Below are positions 10,713 to 20,537 of a stretch of DNA of 64,000 bases, one piece after another; position 1 is the first letter of the stretch, and each line of letters opens with the position of its first letter. The stretch is from Apiotrichum sp. Y4204. Lineage: Eukaryota > Basidiomycota > Tremellomycetes > Trichosporonales > Trichosporonaceae. Both the position numbers and the translations under genes were made by a program. The notes beneath the pieces are model-generated. The model saw nothing but the letters and a program-made list of their open reading frames with translations. It made no database searches and was not told the DNA's origin. The stretch covers positions 62,001 to 126,000 of the forward strand of contig JAMYHL010000065.1 in assembly GCA_025531455.1 (NCBI GenBank). The letters run 5' to 3'.

Positions 10713-13326
10713 CTACGGACCCATGACCGTGTCGTCATCTACATCCTTGGTCTCATGAGGAGGCGCGTCGACGAGCTGGCCTTCCGTGGGCGCAGGTGGT
10801 AGGGACGACGTGGTGGTTGGCTGTGTCGGGCTCTCGACGAGAGTGCCTGTGGCGGGCACCGATGTTGTGATAAAGGGACTGGTTGGCGTCATGCCTCCCT
10901 CCGATGCTTCGCCTCCACTCATCTTCTTCACTAAGGGCCGCGGGCCCTTGACTAATCCCTTGACAGGCGATTGCGGCCGCGAGCGGCTGGTGGAGACTGT
11001 CGCGGTGCCGGATGTGGAGACGGACAGATCGGGCGGCGCGTCCATCAGAGAATTAGAGCGGCTCGGGGCAGCATCCGCGCCAGAAGTGGTGCCGGACGCC
11101 GCTTCCTCAGTCATCTCCACGTCAACCAAATTGTTGACAGTATTCGGATCGGGACGTGGCCCTTCACGGCTGTACACCAGGAAGTACGGCCCCCCATCCG
11201 TGAACTGCCCTTTGGTATCTGCCTCGATCTCGTCCCACGAAACCTGGAGTCAGTTCGAAAGAGATCGCTGATTACCCCGCAAACTGCAGCGACTCACCCG
11301 TCTTGCCTCATCGCCGATGTGCCACCACCCGTCGTCATTGCGAACGTACGCGTACAGGTGCTTGCCGGGTGTCATAAAGCCGTCGTGCCACAGGATCGCG
11401 CGCAGGATGTACTGATGCTGGTGCTTTGTCGGGTCGTCCGTGTCGAAGAGCGTTCCCGCTAGACGCGTTTCGTTTTCTGCAATCTTGGCTTCGAGTTCGG
11501 TGACCTTCGTCTTGATGATCTCCGATATGCGCTCGAGCTGGGTATGAGTTAGGGTCGACATTGTTAACTCACCTTGGCCTTCAGATCTGCACGCCGAGTG
11601 TCTGGCTCTTCAGAGGTAAGTGGTTCAGAGCCGAGATGCTTGACCAAACTGTGGTTAATGAGTGTAAGTATCGCAATACGCACGTCTCGATAGCATCCGG
11701 GAGATTGTGCTCCTGTTCGTCAGCGGGTATGTGATAAAGATCGCCACCCACCTTGTAAGTCGTTAATCGCTCCACACTCTCCTTGCATCTCCTCAGCTCT
11801 CCCTTCAGAACGGCCTGCTCGGCACGTATATTTGCCGCCCACGCCGCGTTGCCAGTGAGATAACGGTCTGGCATCAGCTGAAGAAACGAAAGAGATCAGC
11901 TTTATGGGACCCACCAAGATACACCGACTCGTCAAACTCCCATTTCGGCGCGCTGACGCCGGGTATGCGGCGAAGGCAGACGAATACGATATCTGCAAGC
12001 TGCTGGATGCTTTCGCCCGTGTTGTCTGGCGGCCAGATCAGCCCCGCAAGCGCGTCCTGGATCCTGTTCGGGGTAGATGCTGTGCGCTCAAAGGTGACAT
12101 AAGTGTGGGGGACCATGGGAACGCTGTGGAGCAGTGTGGTGACGAGCTGCCCGGGGTTGTGGAAGAAGTCGTGCAAGTCGTCCTCGAATAGCAGGTTGTT
12201 GTTCATTGATTCGGAGGCATCAGACAACACGTTGAATAAATTGGGGATCCACCGGTCTGCGATGGGTTAGAGCGCGGAGAATGAGAGACCCACCTGTGAT
12301 GGCACCATGCGGAGGAAGCGTCGTGTTGTTGATGTTCCACTCCTGGTGGAGTGTCTGAATGTAATCATCGGCAAGGAGGTAATTGTTGTTGTCCTGAAGC
12401 TGCGTTTTACAAGCTTCCTCGAGGGTTATGAGTGCTGGCGTGAGTGCTGCGCAAAGTCACTACGGCGTACCAAGGGAATCATCCTGGTCGGGCTGCAGAG
12501 TTGTAAACACGCTCGCCAGCTGTGGCACCGCCGTTATAGCTTGCAGGAGATGTGCTCCAAACGTCGGCTGCTCAACAGCGAGAAAGACGGTTGGTCTGGA
12601 GTCAGCAATAAACAAGCAAGATACCTCACGCTCCGGGCTCCTTCGGCTCCTGTGGTGGGATGTACGGCGCCTTGGGGCTCCCTGCCGAGTGGAAGCTGGC
12701 GGTCATCATCGACTCTTGTATCGCGCGCTGGAAGTCTTCCTCCTCCTTATTGTTGTCCGCCTGAAGTCAGCTGAGCGCATTCGAACAGCTCACCTGAGTC
12801 TGGGCAGGCGCTGGAGCAGCAATCGCAAGCTTTCCCTCGGGGTCATCCTTGTTGCTCGGTCCAAACGCCGGGACCACCTCTTCCTGAGGACCAGAGCGTG
12901 ACGGGGAAGGCGGGGGCGCCGTCGCACGAGCCGACCGTTCGCGCTCCGCACGCTCGGCAGGCGTATCAGAGTACAGCTGCTCGACCGCCGTGCGCACCTG
13001 GTTGTCGTCGTGCCACACCGGCCGCGGCAGAGGTGGCGAGGGGGGCCGGAACGGGTTGTTGCTGCCGAGCTGCACGCCCCCCTGGGCCTCGGTCGGCCAT
13101 GGGCCCGGTGGCGGCGAGTACCGCGGGCTTGGGTCCGGCGCGTCGGGTGTCCACTGAAATCAGCAGCTATTCCCCTTAAGTACTAGCTACGCACACTCTC
13201 GCCCTCGCCGAAGACCCAGTTGATCGCCGCCTCGGTGTTGTGGTATCGCAGCGCGGCATGGTGCGCCTTGCGTGGCTCGACGCCCATCTCGAGGAGCGCC
13301 GTGCGCACCGCGTCGTTGGCAGACAT
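10713..13326 (-). CDS. UBA-UIM ubiquitin-hydrolase-like protein (USP25/28, Ubp2 type), probable pseudo-deubiquitinase
   Basis: The N-terminus (from 13326) encodes a UBA-like domain (AVRTALLEMGVEP, AAINWVFGEGE). A Pro-rich linker and a UIM (EEEDFQRAIQESMM) follow. The next segment, PTVFLAVEQPTFGAHLLQAI, occupies the place of the USP Cys box. The C-terminal USP part has YILRAILWHDGFMTPGKHLYAY, DDGWWHIGDEARRVSW and GPYFLVYSREGP, matching the His box and closing strands of USP25/28/Ubp2. In USPs the Cys box reads G-x-x-N-x-GNTC; here the aligned residues are AVEQPT, so the nucleophile and the oxyanion Asn appear lost while a His is kept. A long Ser/Thr/Pro-rich tail ends at the TAG 10713-10715. 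Likely non-catalytic ubiquitin binder. I cannot exclude a mis-placed intron near 12590. Confidence 0.8.
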
Positions 13327-13988
13327 GGTGTCTATGCTCTAGGTGAGCCGGAACTGTGAGAATAGAAGAATGGGATGGGGTTGAAGTCACAATAACAAGC
13401 GACGTCGCGCCTACTGTGCGGTGCGCAATCTGGCGTTCGCTGCACCCGGTGGTGCCAATCTGTCCCAGAGAACAGTGACGACACCGGGGTTTGCTTCCGT
13501 GGGCTGGGTGGAGGTCGGTGAGGAGGTTGCTTTGGTGACCAGAAGGACACTGTCAGAGTGTCGGGGGGCAGAATAAGAAACAGGGTGGGGAAGAATGATG
13601 AAGACAGTAAAACAGAATTAAAGAGCAGCAGCAAAGAGGAAAGAGGAACGGTGACGAGCGTGAAGCAAACGACGTCAACGATGCGCACGGTGGTGACACC
13701 AAAACGATCAATCGCGCCTGGGGGGCTTTTATAGCGGGGACATAGTTGGGTATCTCGGATCTTTCCTTTCGCTATAGCACAGTGGATTATAACTAATAAA
13801 ATAAAACCTTTGCAGCCTTTACAAGAAATGAACCACCGATGTTTCGAATCCCTCACAGACTTTTACTCAACCTCCACTTTCCCACTCCGGTTTTATCACA
13901 GAGCAGCTTCCTTTCCTTTCCTTTTCTGGATCTCCGCCACTCAAATCATCGACATTTCTGGATTTCCACAACTTTCATCACCACCACA
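13327..13988. promoter_or_regulatory. Divergent intergenic region between hydrolase-like gene and COA8-like gene
   Basis: 662 bp, no gene. A/T-rich part at 13590-13810 with long purine runs; CTTTTATAGCG near 13728. A pyrimidine/ACA-rich leader lies directly before the 13989 ATG. Confidence 0.3.
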
Positions 13989-14754
13989 ATGCTCACCCTC
14001 GCTCGCCGGAGCGCACTCCCGGCCGTTCGCGCCGCGCACGCCGCGTCCTCATCCACCGTCGCTGGATCCGCGGCCGAGCCCGCAGCCACGCCGCGGCGGC
14101 GGCGCGCGCGCGATGCCAACGTCAACCTCGAGAACGTCGACCTCGTCGCCCCGTGAGTGCCCGAACCCCCTATGATCCTATGATCCTCAGCAGTGCTAAT
14201 ACATCCAGACCCGACCCGCTGTCCAACATGCGCCCGATCATGTATGCGTCGCCGCGCCGGCGGCCGTCCAACTCGCCGTACTCTGCCTCCGAGTTTCCTG
14301 CCGAGATGAGCGGCAAGGAGGCGACGCAGGCCGTGCGCGAGATGGAGTGGCGCATGATGCGCGAGCGGGTGGATGTCGCGAATCACCGTTTTTGGGTGAG
14401 TAGCGCGCGGAGCGAGAGGGCTCGTGTCAAAGAGCGTGCTGTTGAGAAACACATCACTTTTCATCCCTCTCTCCCCGACCCCGACATTCACAGTGCCAAG
14501 TCTGACCTCAGGCCTCCACCAACGCCTCCTTCCAACAACATCTCGCCTCGCGCCTCGCAGCCCTCCCGCCCGCAAGTGACCCGCCAACGGAAGCAGACCT
14601 CGCGGCGCGCGACGCGGTGCTGACTACCTTCTACCGCGACTGGCAGATTGGGACGCGCGCCGCGCAGCAGCAGTGGGTGCGCCAGTGGTGGCGCGACGTC
14701 TGGGCCGGGATCAAGATGCAGGGAAGGGTGTACCTCGGACGCCTAGGGATCTGA
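13989..14754 (+). CDS. Mitochondrial COA8/APOPT1-like protein (DUF2315)
   Basis: In animals COA8 (APOPT1) is a mitochondrial factor for cytochrome c oxidase assembly; fungal relatives are little studied. Three exons: 13989-14152, 14209-14395 and 14512-14754, giving 197 aa. The N-terminus MLTLARRSALPAVRAAHAAS is Arg/Ala-rich and amphipathic like a matrix-targeting presequence. The family block reads PPDPLSNMRPIMYASPRR, SPYSASEFPAE, MEWRMMRERVDVANHRFW. A C-terminal Trp-rich helix follows (TTFYRDWQIGT, WVRQWWRDVW). These match the DPxSNxRP and FW-containing motifs of the family. Stop TGA at 14752-14754. Confidence 0.82.
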
Positions 14755-15664
14755 GTGTGAGAGGAGAAGAGGGTGGCCGCAGATAGCATGACTTGCATGG
14801 ATAGCATTGCTCAGCTCCCGGCTGCGAGTGACTCGGGTAGTGGTGGCGTGAGGACTGACCCCGCTGTCTGGCTGTTGTGTTCACCATCCCATTCTTTCGC
14901 AACTTTGCATCGAGCAGCAGGCAACGTTTTTGACAAAAGCTCTCGAGTCCACCCAGCAGACCTACAAACCACACTGGACCTGCTCAAAGCCCCACTAACG
15001 CGTACTGCATATTCGAGAGAAACGCACCCCGGGTCCAGCCTTGTCCCGAGTCGGAACAGCAACAGCCTGCAGGCTGTACCGCGGTACAACGGAGACTAAC
15101 TAGGATGTGTCGCAGATTCATGCTCATTGGGATTCTGTTCCAGATCTTGCGATCGGCTTCGGCATGATATCATTAATGCATCATTGCAAGCAACCAGGCG
15201 CACATCGTGCACCACAAAGCACCACCGAGCTTCTCTGTGACGCACTGCGGTTTTACCTGAACAAACAGACTACACGCCTGCCCTCGCGCTGCTCTCTCTC
15301 TCTCCTGCATCGATGCCCAATTGACCAAGCCTCTGCACAACTCTACTCGACATACATTTGCTACACGAACTGGTCCAATGAACAATACTAAAGGGGCCTG
15401 GGGCCTGCCTGGCCGCAGCCATGGTTTTCTTCTACTGCCGATGCCTTCTTACGCACGCCAGCCTCGTGTCGATGCGGCGACGCTCTACGATGCCAAAATC
15501 AAAAATGCGAATCCTGCCACTCCGACTCCGACACGGCAACGACAACCCGACTCGGGGTCAACCCGACTGCGACTTGTGACTCGCCTCGCCTGCCCGCGAC
15601 TCTCGGCGCCGCGGGCTGGCCGAGGATGTGAGATGGGGTTTTGAATTTAGATATCGTTATCCGT
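14755..15664. other. Intergenic, no gene seen
   Basis: 910 bp between the convergent COA8-like gene and ISU1. The only open frame of note (plus, 15321-15644) has no coding-like codon use and no recognisable motif. I see nothing else. Confidence 0.4.
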
Positions 15665-16583
15665 TTAGGCGTGTGCAGCCTGGGGTGCGGGAGCGGCGTC
15701 CTGGGCGGTCTGATGTGAGCCAGGGTACTCTATTATCACAAGATTCTCTACTCACAGTGGCAGCCAGGCGGGTCGCGCGCTTGGTCTGGTAGTCCTTGAT
15801 AGCGGACTTGATGGCGTCCTCGGCAAGAAGGGAGCAGTGAACTGAGGGTTAGCACTAAGGCCCGGGTCTGCGAAGCAGGGCAGACCGGTCGGAAAGCGCG
15901 TGCGTGTGGGAGATGACTGTAGTATTTGTGATACCCCATCTATCCAGCACCGTTACCGCGCTCCAACCCGATCGGCGCTCCTCAAGTCAATACTCACGCT
16001 TAACAGGCGGCAGGCAGAGCTCCTTTGCAATCTCGGTGTTCTTGACGCCGCCGGCCTGCTCGAGGGTCATGCCCTTGACGCGCTCGGTGATGTACGACGA
16101 CGAGGCAATGGCAGAGCCACAGCCGAATGTCTTGAACTTGACGTCCTCGATGATGCCGTCCTCGCCGACACGGATCTGGAGCTTCATGACACTGCGGGTG
16201 TTAGTGAATGTAGGCGGAGGATATGATAGGGTGAGAGCGCGATCGGGCGAGGGGACGCAAGCCAGGGGCCAAATCCCCTCCCGACCGATGACCGAGGCGA
16301 CAAAAAAGTCGACTTCGCGCTTCGCGTTTCGCACTTTGCAGCGCCACACCTCGCTGGATACTCACTCTCCACAGGCGGGCGCGCCGACAAGGCCGGTGCC
16401 GACGTCGACGTCGTCCTTGTTCATGCGTCCGACATTGCGGGGGTTCTCGTAGTGGTCAATGACCTTGGCGTGGTAAGCGCGCGCGGCGGGGGCGGCGCGG
16501 GGGATGGCGCGGGGCGCGACGAGCGCGGGGCGGAGGCCGGCGCGCGAGGTGGTAGCGGCGGTGCGGAGGGCTGAGCGGAACAT
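15665..16583 (-). CDS. ISU1: Mitochondrial iron-sulfur cluster scaffold Isu1/IscU
   Basis: Scaffold on which Nfs1-Isd11 and frataxin assemble [2Fe-2S] clusters in the mitochondrial matrix. Exons 16366-16583, 15998-16191, 15756-15841 and 15665-15709 give 180 aa. An Arg/Ala-rich presequence ends near ARAYHAKVIDHYENPRNVG. All three ligand cysteines are present: GAPACGD, FKTFGCGSAIASSS and LHCSLLAEDAIKSAI. The LPPVK motif bound by the Hsp70 partner Ssq1/HscA is intact (LCLPPVKLHCS, rebuilt across the second intron). The C-terminal extension is short and Ala/Pro-rich. A TATA-like TATATATA lies at 16647-16654, about 65 bp upstream of the ATG. Confidence 0.97.
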
Positions 16584-17064
16584 TGTGAGAGAGTGTGAGT
16601 GTGTGTGTGGTTGTGAAGTGGAATGGGAGTGGCGAGTTGTAAAGTCTATATATAGGGGTGGGTGGAGTAAAAAGGCGGAAAGCCAGAGGAAGAGGAGGAG
16701 AAAGGGTCAGCAGTTCGGGTCAGTCACCTCCTCCGTCGCCGGGCCCCCAGGGCGGACGGAGTTATCGGCGATATCGGGAGTGGCACTTTTTGAATGATGA
16801 CAAATGAGACATGTTCTCACAGGGTCTCTACCAGATCCAAGAGAGTTTATCTGATTATAACGTTGGTTATCGGAGATCAAAGGCAAGCCCTTCCTTTCGG
16901 AGATGTGGAGCGGAGTGGGTGGCGAAAACAAGAGATCGCAAATGTCTCAGTGCCTGTGAACACTCTCCGGCTCGGGCCTCAGAGCTCGACCAAAACCACA
17001 GGCCATGGGATGTAATGCGGCCGCTCCCAGGCACTGCACTCCTACCTGCTGGTGCCATCCATCC
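16584..17064. promoter_or_regulatory. ISU1 promoter and intergenic region
   Basis: 481 bp. TATATATA at 16647-16654 is well placed as a TATA box for ISU1 (minus). Purine-rich sequence at 16680-16710. No gene seen; the far end is the 3' flank of the Hal3-like gene. Confidence 0.45.
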
Positions 17065-18432
17065 TCAGCACCACCACTTCTGCTCCCAGTACATGCCGTG
17101 GCTCATCGAACGCCACGCCTCGTTGGCGCTCATGGCCTTGGGGCGGTGATCGACCGGCGTGGAGCTCGGAGGGCTCGACTCGGCGATGCGGTCGTATTCT
17201 GTGCGCTGGGACGGAAGCCCGGGAACAGGCTGCATGAACGAGTGCGCGGGGTCGCGGGGGAGCTGGGTCGCCTCGCCCCAGATCGGCCGGAACACCCAGA
17301 ACGGGCGTGGGATCCCGTCCTTATCCCGGTCGGCGGTCCACTGCTCGGCGCCTGGCGGTGGCGGGCCGAGCTCGACGTGTGTGGGCTTCCACTTTGTGGG
17401 TGTGTTGCTGTCGCCATCGCCGTCGCCGTCTACCTCCATATCCGCGTTGAGGGAGCGCTGCTGCTGCCGCATGTGAAACAGCGCAGCCATGTCCTGCACC
17501 GCTATCACAATGTCACGCCAGTCCACCATCGCGCCGACGTCTGATGTCAGTATGGAATGAACGGAGCGGCGTGTGGGACTGCGTTTGGGCCCCAACATCG
17601 TACGATGGAGGCGCGCTTCACAGCCCAAAAGTGTAAGATCTTCTTCAGCCACTCACTCTCCCCTTCCCTTTCACACTCGGGCTGCTCGAGGACCGCGAAA
17701 TGAAGCTCGTCACGGAGGACACGCAGATGCCGCGGCGTGAACGCGTTACGGTACATATCCGGGTCCATTGCGGGGCACACAATCACGGGCGTGGACGCCG
17801 GGAGTGCGCGAAGCAGGGACAGCTGCGGTCAGACCTGAGACCTCATTATCAGCCACATACCGCGAGGTTCTCGCTCATCCCGGCCGCAATCTTCGCAAGC
17901 ATATCCGCCGAGCACGGCGCGACAAGCACGGCATCAGCCCATCGCCGGAGCTGGCATCAGAATCGACAGATTCTCGGATCTCCCACCTCGCGATAGAGCA
18001 CCACCCCTTCAGTCTAATGTCAGCCCCACCGGTACGTACGCATACATACCTCGTCCTCATCGCGCCATACCCTTACGCCCCATTCCGTCCCCTCGACGCC
18101 CCACGCAGCGCGCACCGCGGCGTCCACCGCGCCCTGTTCGACACTGCCGACAACCTGCAGCGCAATTCCCGGATCCTGGTATCAGCCCCCTTCTGTCTAC
18201 TACACACCTTGCTCAGAGCGGCGACCATCTCGGAGACATACCCATCGCCAGCGACAACGACGATACGGAAGATCCCATCTGCCTTTGGCGGGCGGTGCTC
18301 TGCCGCGCGGAACGTTCCCTTGGCGCGCCGTGGTGGCTGCTGCGGTTTTGGTGGGAGCATTAGCCCGTATCGCGACGTCGCGGAGGGGTTGAAGGGCGCT
18401 GTCGAGTTGAGTCCGCGCGCGGGGAAGCTCAT
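17065..18432 (-). CDS. Hal3/PPCDC-fold flavoprotein-like protein with altered active site
   Basis: Phosphopantothenoylcysteine decarboxylase (PPCDC) makes phosphopantetheine in CoA synthesis. Fungal relatives Hal3/Vhs3/Cab3 form mixed trimers and Hal3 also inhibits Ppz1 phosphatase. After a basic N-terminal extension the fold shows FRIVVVAGDGYVSEMVAAL, then LRRWADAVLVAPCSADML and AKIAAGMSENLA. PVIVCPAMDPDMYRNAFTP follows, then DVGAMVDWRDIVIAV. The PPCDC histidine (in LHxEL) is Tyr here (VLYRELRRWAD, across a small intron). The PAMN asparagine is Asp (PAMD), and the usual GSVA flavin loop is GDGY. A Cys occurs in QPECEREGE but with different spacing. The C-terminal tail of about 130 residues is unlike typical PPCDC. 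Probably a regulatory or partner subunit rather than a stand-alone enzyme. Confidence 0.75.
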
Positions 18433-19063
18433 GGCGGAAGGATGTGTGTTGTTGATGTTGTTGTTGGCAAGAGCTGTGCTTTTGTGTGCCCTCGGTTGTT
18501 ATTATTGTGGTCGGTCAAGAGCATGTTATAGCTGTGCAGAGAGAACGGAATGTGCAACGTCATGCCCCCCCGGATCCGATCGATCGGGATTTTGTTGTTG
18601 GCGGGTATCCGGATATCCGGATATTCACGAGTCACATCAGCCGGTTAGCCGGCGACCAGCGATCCAGCTTTCGTGGTGACAATTCTTAATTAACAAACTC
18701 GCATCTGTAACAGACATGTTCATGAGCACTTCGAAGACCACCACCTGACACAACTGCAAATGCATGGGACCCCATCGTTGAGCATTATGAACGCAGCAGG
18801 ACAGAGGAGTACGGTACCTTTCAAACCTTCTGCCCAGTGTCACACGGCCCACGGTACCCCACGATGTGCACGTGCCTCGCGACTCGTCCCACATCGCAAG
18901 CTCTCCGCGTTACCCAGATGGGATCGCAAGCTCTGGCTGTCTCCAAGCGACTCTCTCACATATAATGCAGCATGTCATACATACCAGACGATTCCCGTTA
19001 CTCACAGCTGCACTCACCGCAGAGATACACCTCCCAGGACGCATCACACGGGGACGGAGAGCG
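18433..19063. promoter_or_regulatory. Divergent intergenic region
   Basis: 631 bp between the Hal3-like gene (minus) and the hypothetical gene at 19064 (plus). Contains CCGGATATCCGGATAT-type nested palindromes around 18608-18624 and a run of CCCCCC near 18566. No gene or known element recognised. Confidence 0.3.
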
Positions 19064-20537
19064 ATGGCGTCAAAGAGCAACACCACGCTCGTGAGTGAGA
19101 AGGGCACCGAAAAAGGCAGCATCGCGAGCCTCGAAGACACGCCTCCGGCCACACAGCCCGCGCAGCTGCCCACACGGGACCAGTCTCTACTTCGCATCCT
19201 GTTCAACCGCCCGCTTTCGCCACCCCCAAGGCCGCCCAGTCCGCCAGCAGCACGCGCCGAGGCCGTCGAGGATGACACGCCGTGGGTCACCCTCATATGG
19301 GACACGGTGGACGGAAGGATTTCGTTCGACAAGGTCCTCATACCCCTGCATCAGGACCTAAACGTGAGTCCGCTGTAGACCTGCGTACCTGCCTATCTGC
19401 GAACCTGACGCGGCAGACTTGGAGACGCCTGATCACGCATCACGTGTACCCCGCCTTCCTCCCCGAAGCCATTGAAATCAAACGTGTTACGTCTGATCAT
19501 GACGACCACGGCCGCAGAATCACGCCCGCGACGTGGGACGCAGACTATGCGCACCTCTGTGCTGTCGCTGAACCCTGGGTAAAGTGGTACAGCGCGGATG
19601 TTCGTGTCAGCATCGTGCATCCTCACTTGACATCCGGGCTTCTTCGCCCGCCTAAATCCAAGCTGCACAGATTCCTCATCATGATAAGGCTGCGCAAGAA
19701 GCCCAATTTGACCCCAGAAGGCCTCCCACCCAGACCCAAGAAGAAGAAGCCAGTTGTATACCTCTTTCCACCGACAGAATGTGCGGTCTCCGTTCGTGTC
19801 ATGCTACGCAACTCGAGTGAGTTCTGCCGCGCTTCCCTTAGGATCGGCCCTGATGGAAGTGGCGTTTACGACGCTCTATCCTCCGCCTGTCAAGTCGTCC
19901 CCGCGCAGCGTCCAGTGGGAGGTCACGGCGCGCCCGAACGGCGTGCTCACGACACTCGTGAACGGTCCCTCGGGCGGCGAGGGTGGAGACGAGGGCGTTG
20001 CCATCGGCCCCGCAATCGACGCATCGTATCTCTACTGGGAGGCAGACGTGCAGCACTGCGCCGCGCGCCCCCTGGATCACATGGCGTATGCGACAGTCGA
20101 GCCGGGAAACAGCGTGCTCGTCCCGCGCGCGCAGATTGACGTATATCTCGAAACGGCTCTCAAAGCGCTGGGGCTCGACGTCGAGCCGCGCACCTCTTTC
20201 GTCACGTGGGTTTGCCCTCAGGAGGCCTGACTCTGCTGACTTTTTCAGCTTCTGGCTACCCGAGTTTGAGAGCGATTTCGTCGCGCTTCGCTTCCTCCCG
20301 CAGGAAGTGTACGCCTCCGCCGTGCCGATGGACATTGTGCCGGCTCCGGATGTCGTGACGCGCATATTTGGAGTCTTCCGTAACGTTTCCGCTTTGGAGG
20401 CTGCGGCGTGGCCCCGCCGCGGGGAAGATTGGCGAGACATTGTCCGGCCCCCTGGTGCGGAGCAGCAGCGCGACGCCGGGCTGTTCCGTGTCGTTGAGTG
20501 GGGTGGGATGGTCGTCGGCGGTGAAAGAGTGAGATGA
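19064..20537 (+). CDS. Conserved basidiomycete hypothetical protein
   Basis: Four exons: 19064-19363, 19417-19816, 19842-20205 and 20249-20537, giving 450 aa. The third intron acceptor is TTAG after a 25-nt intron (19817-19841), which is unusually short. Visible features: a Pro/Ser-rich N-terminus, a Lys-Pro patch (GLPPRPKKKKPVVYLFPP), a central block AFTTLYPPP and SVQWEVTARPNGVL, and DASYLYWEA. The C-terminal block reads TSFVTFWLPEFE, FVALRFLPQEVYASA and PDVVTRIFGVF. The SxxWxV, YLxWEA, WLP and RFLPQ motifs recur, to my recollection, in uncharacterised basidiomycete proteins. No enzymatic motif, signal peptide or membrane segment is seen, and no function is proposed. Confidence 0.75.

Noticed and set aside
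13838..13866. tRNA-like B-box word (TTTCGAATCCC)
   Set aside because: No A box, no cloverleaf arms around it.
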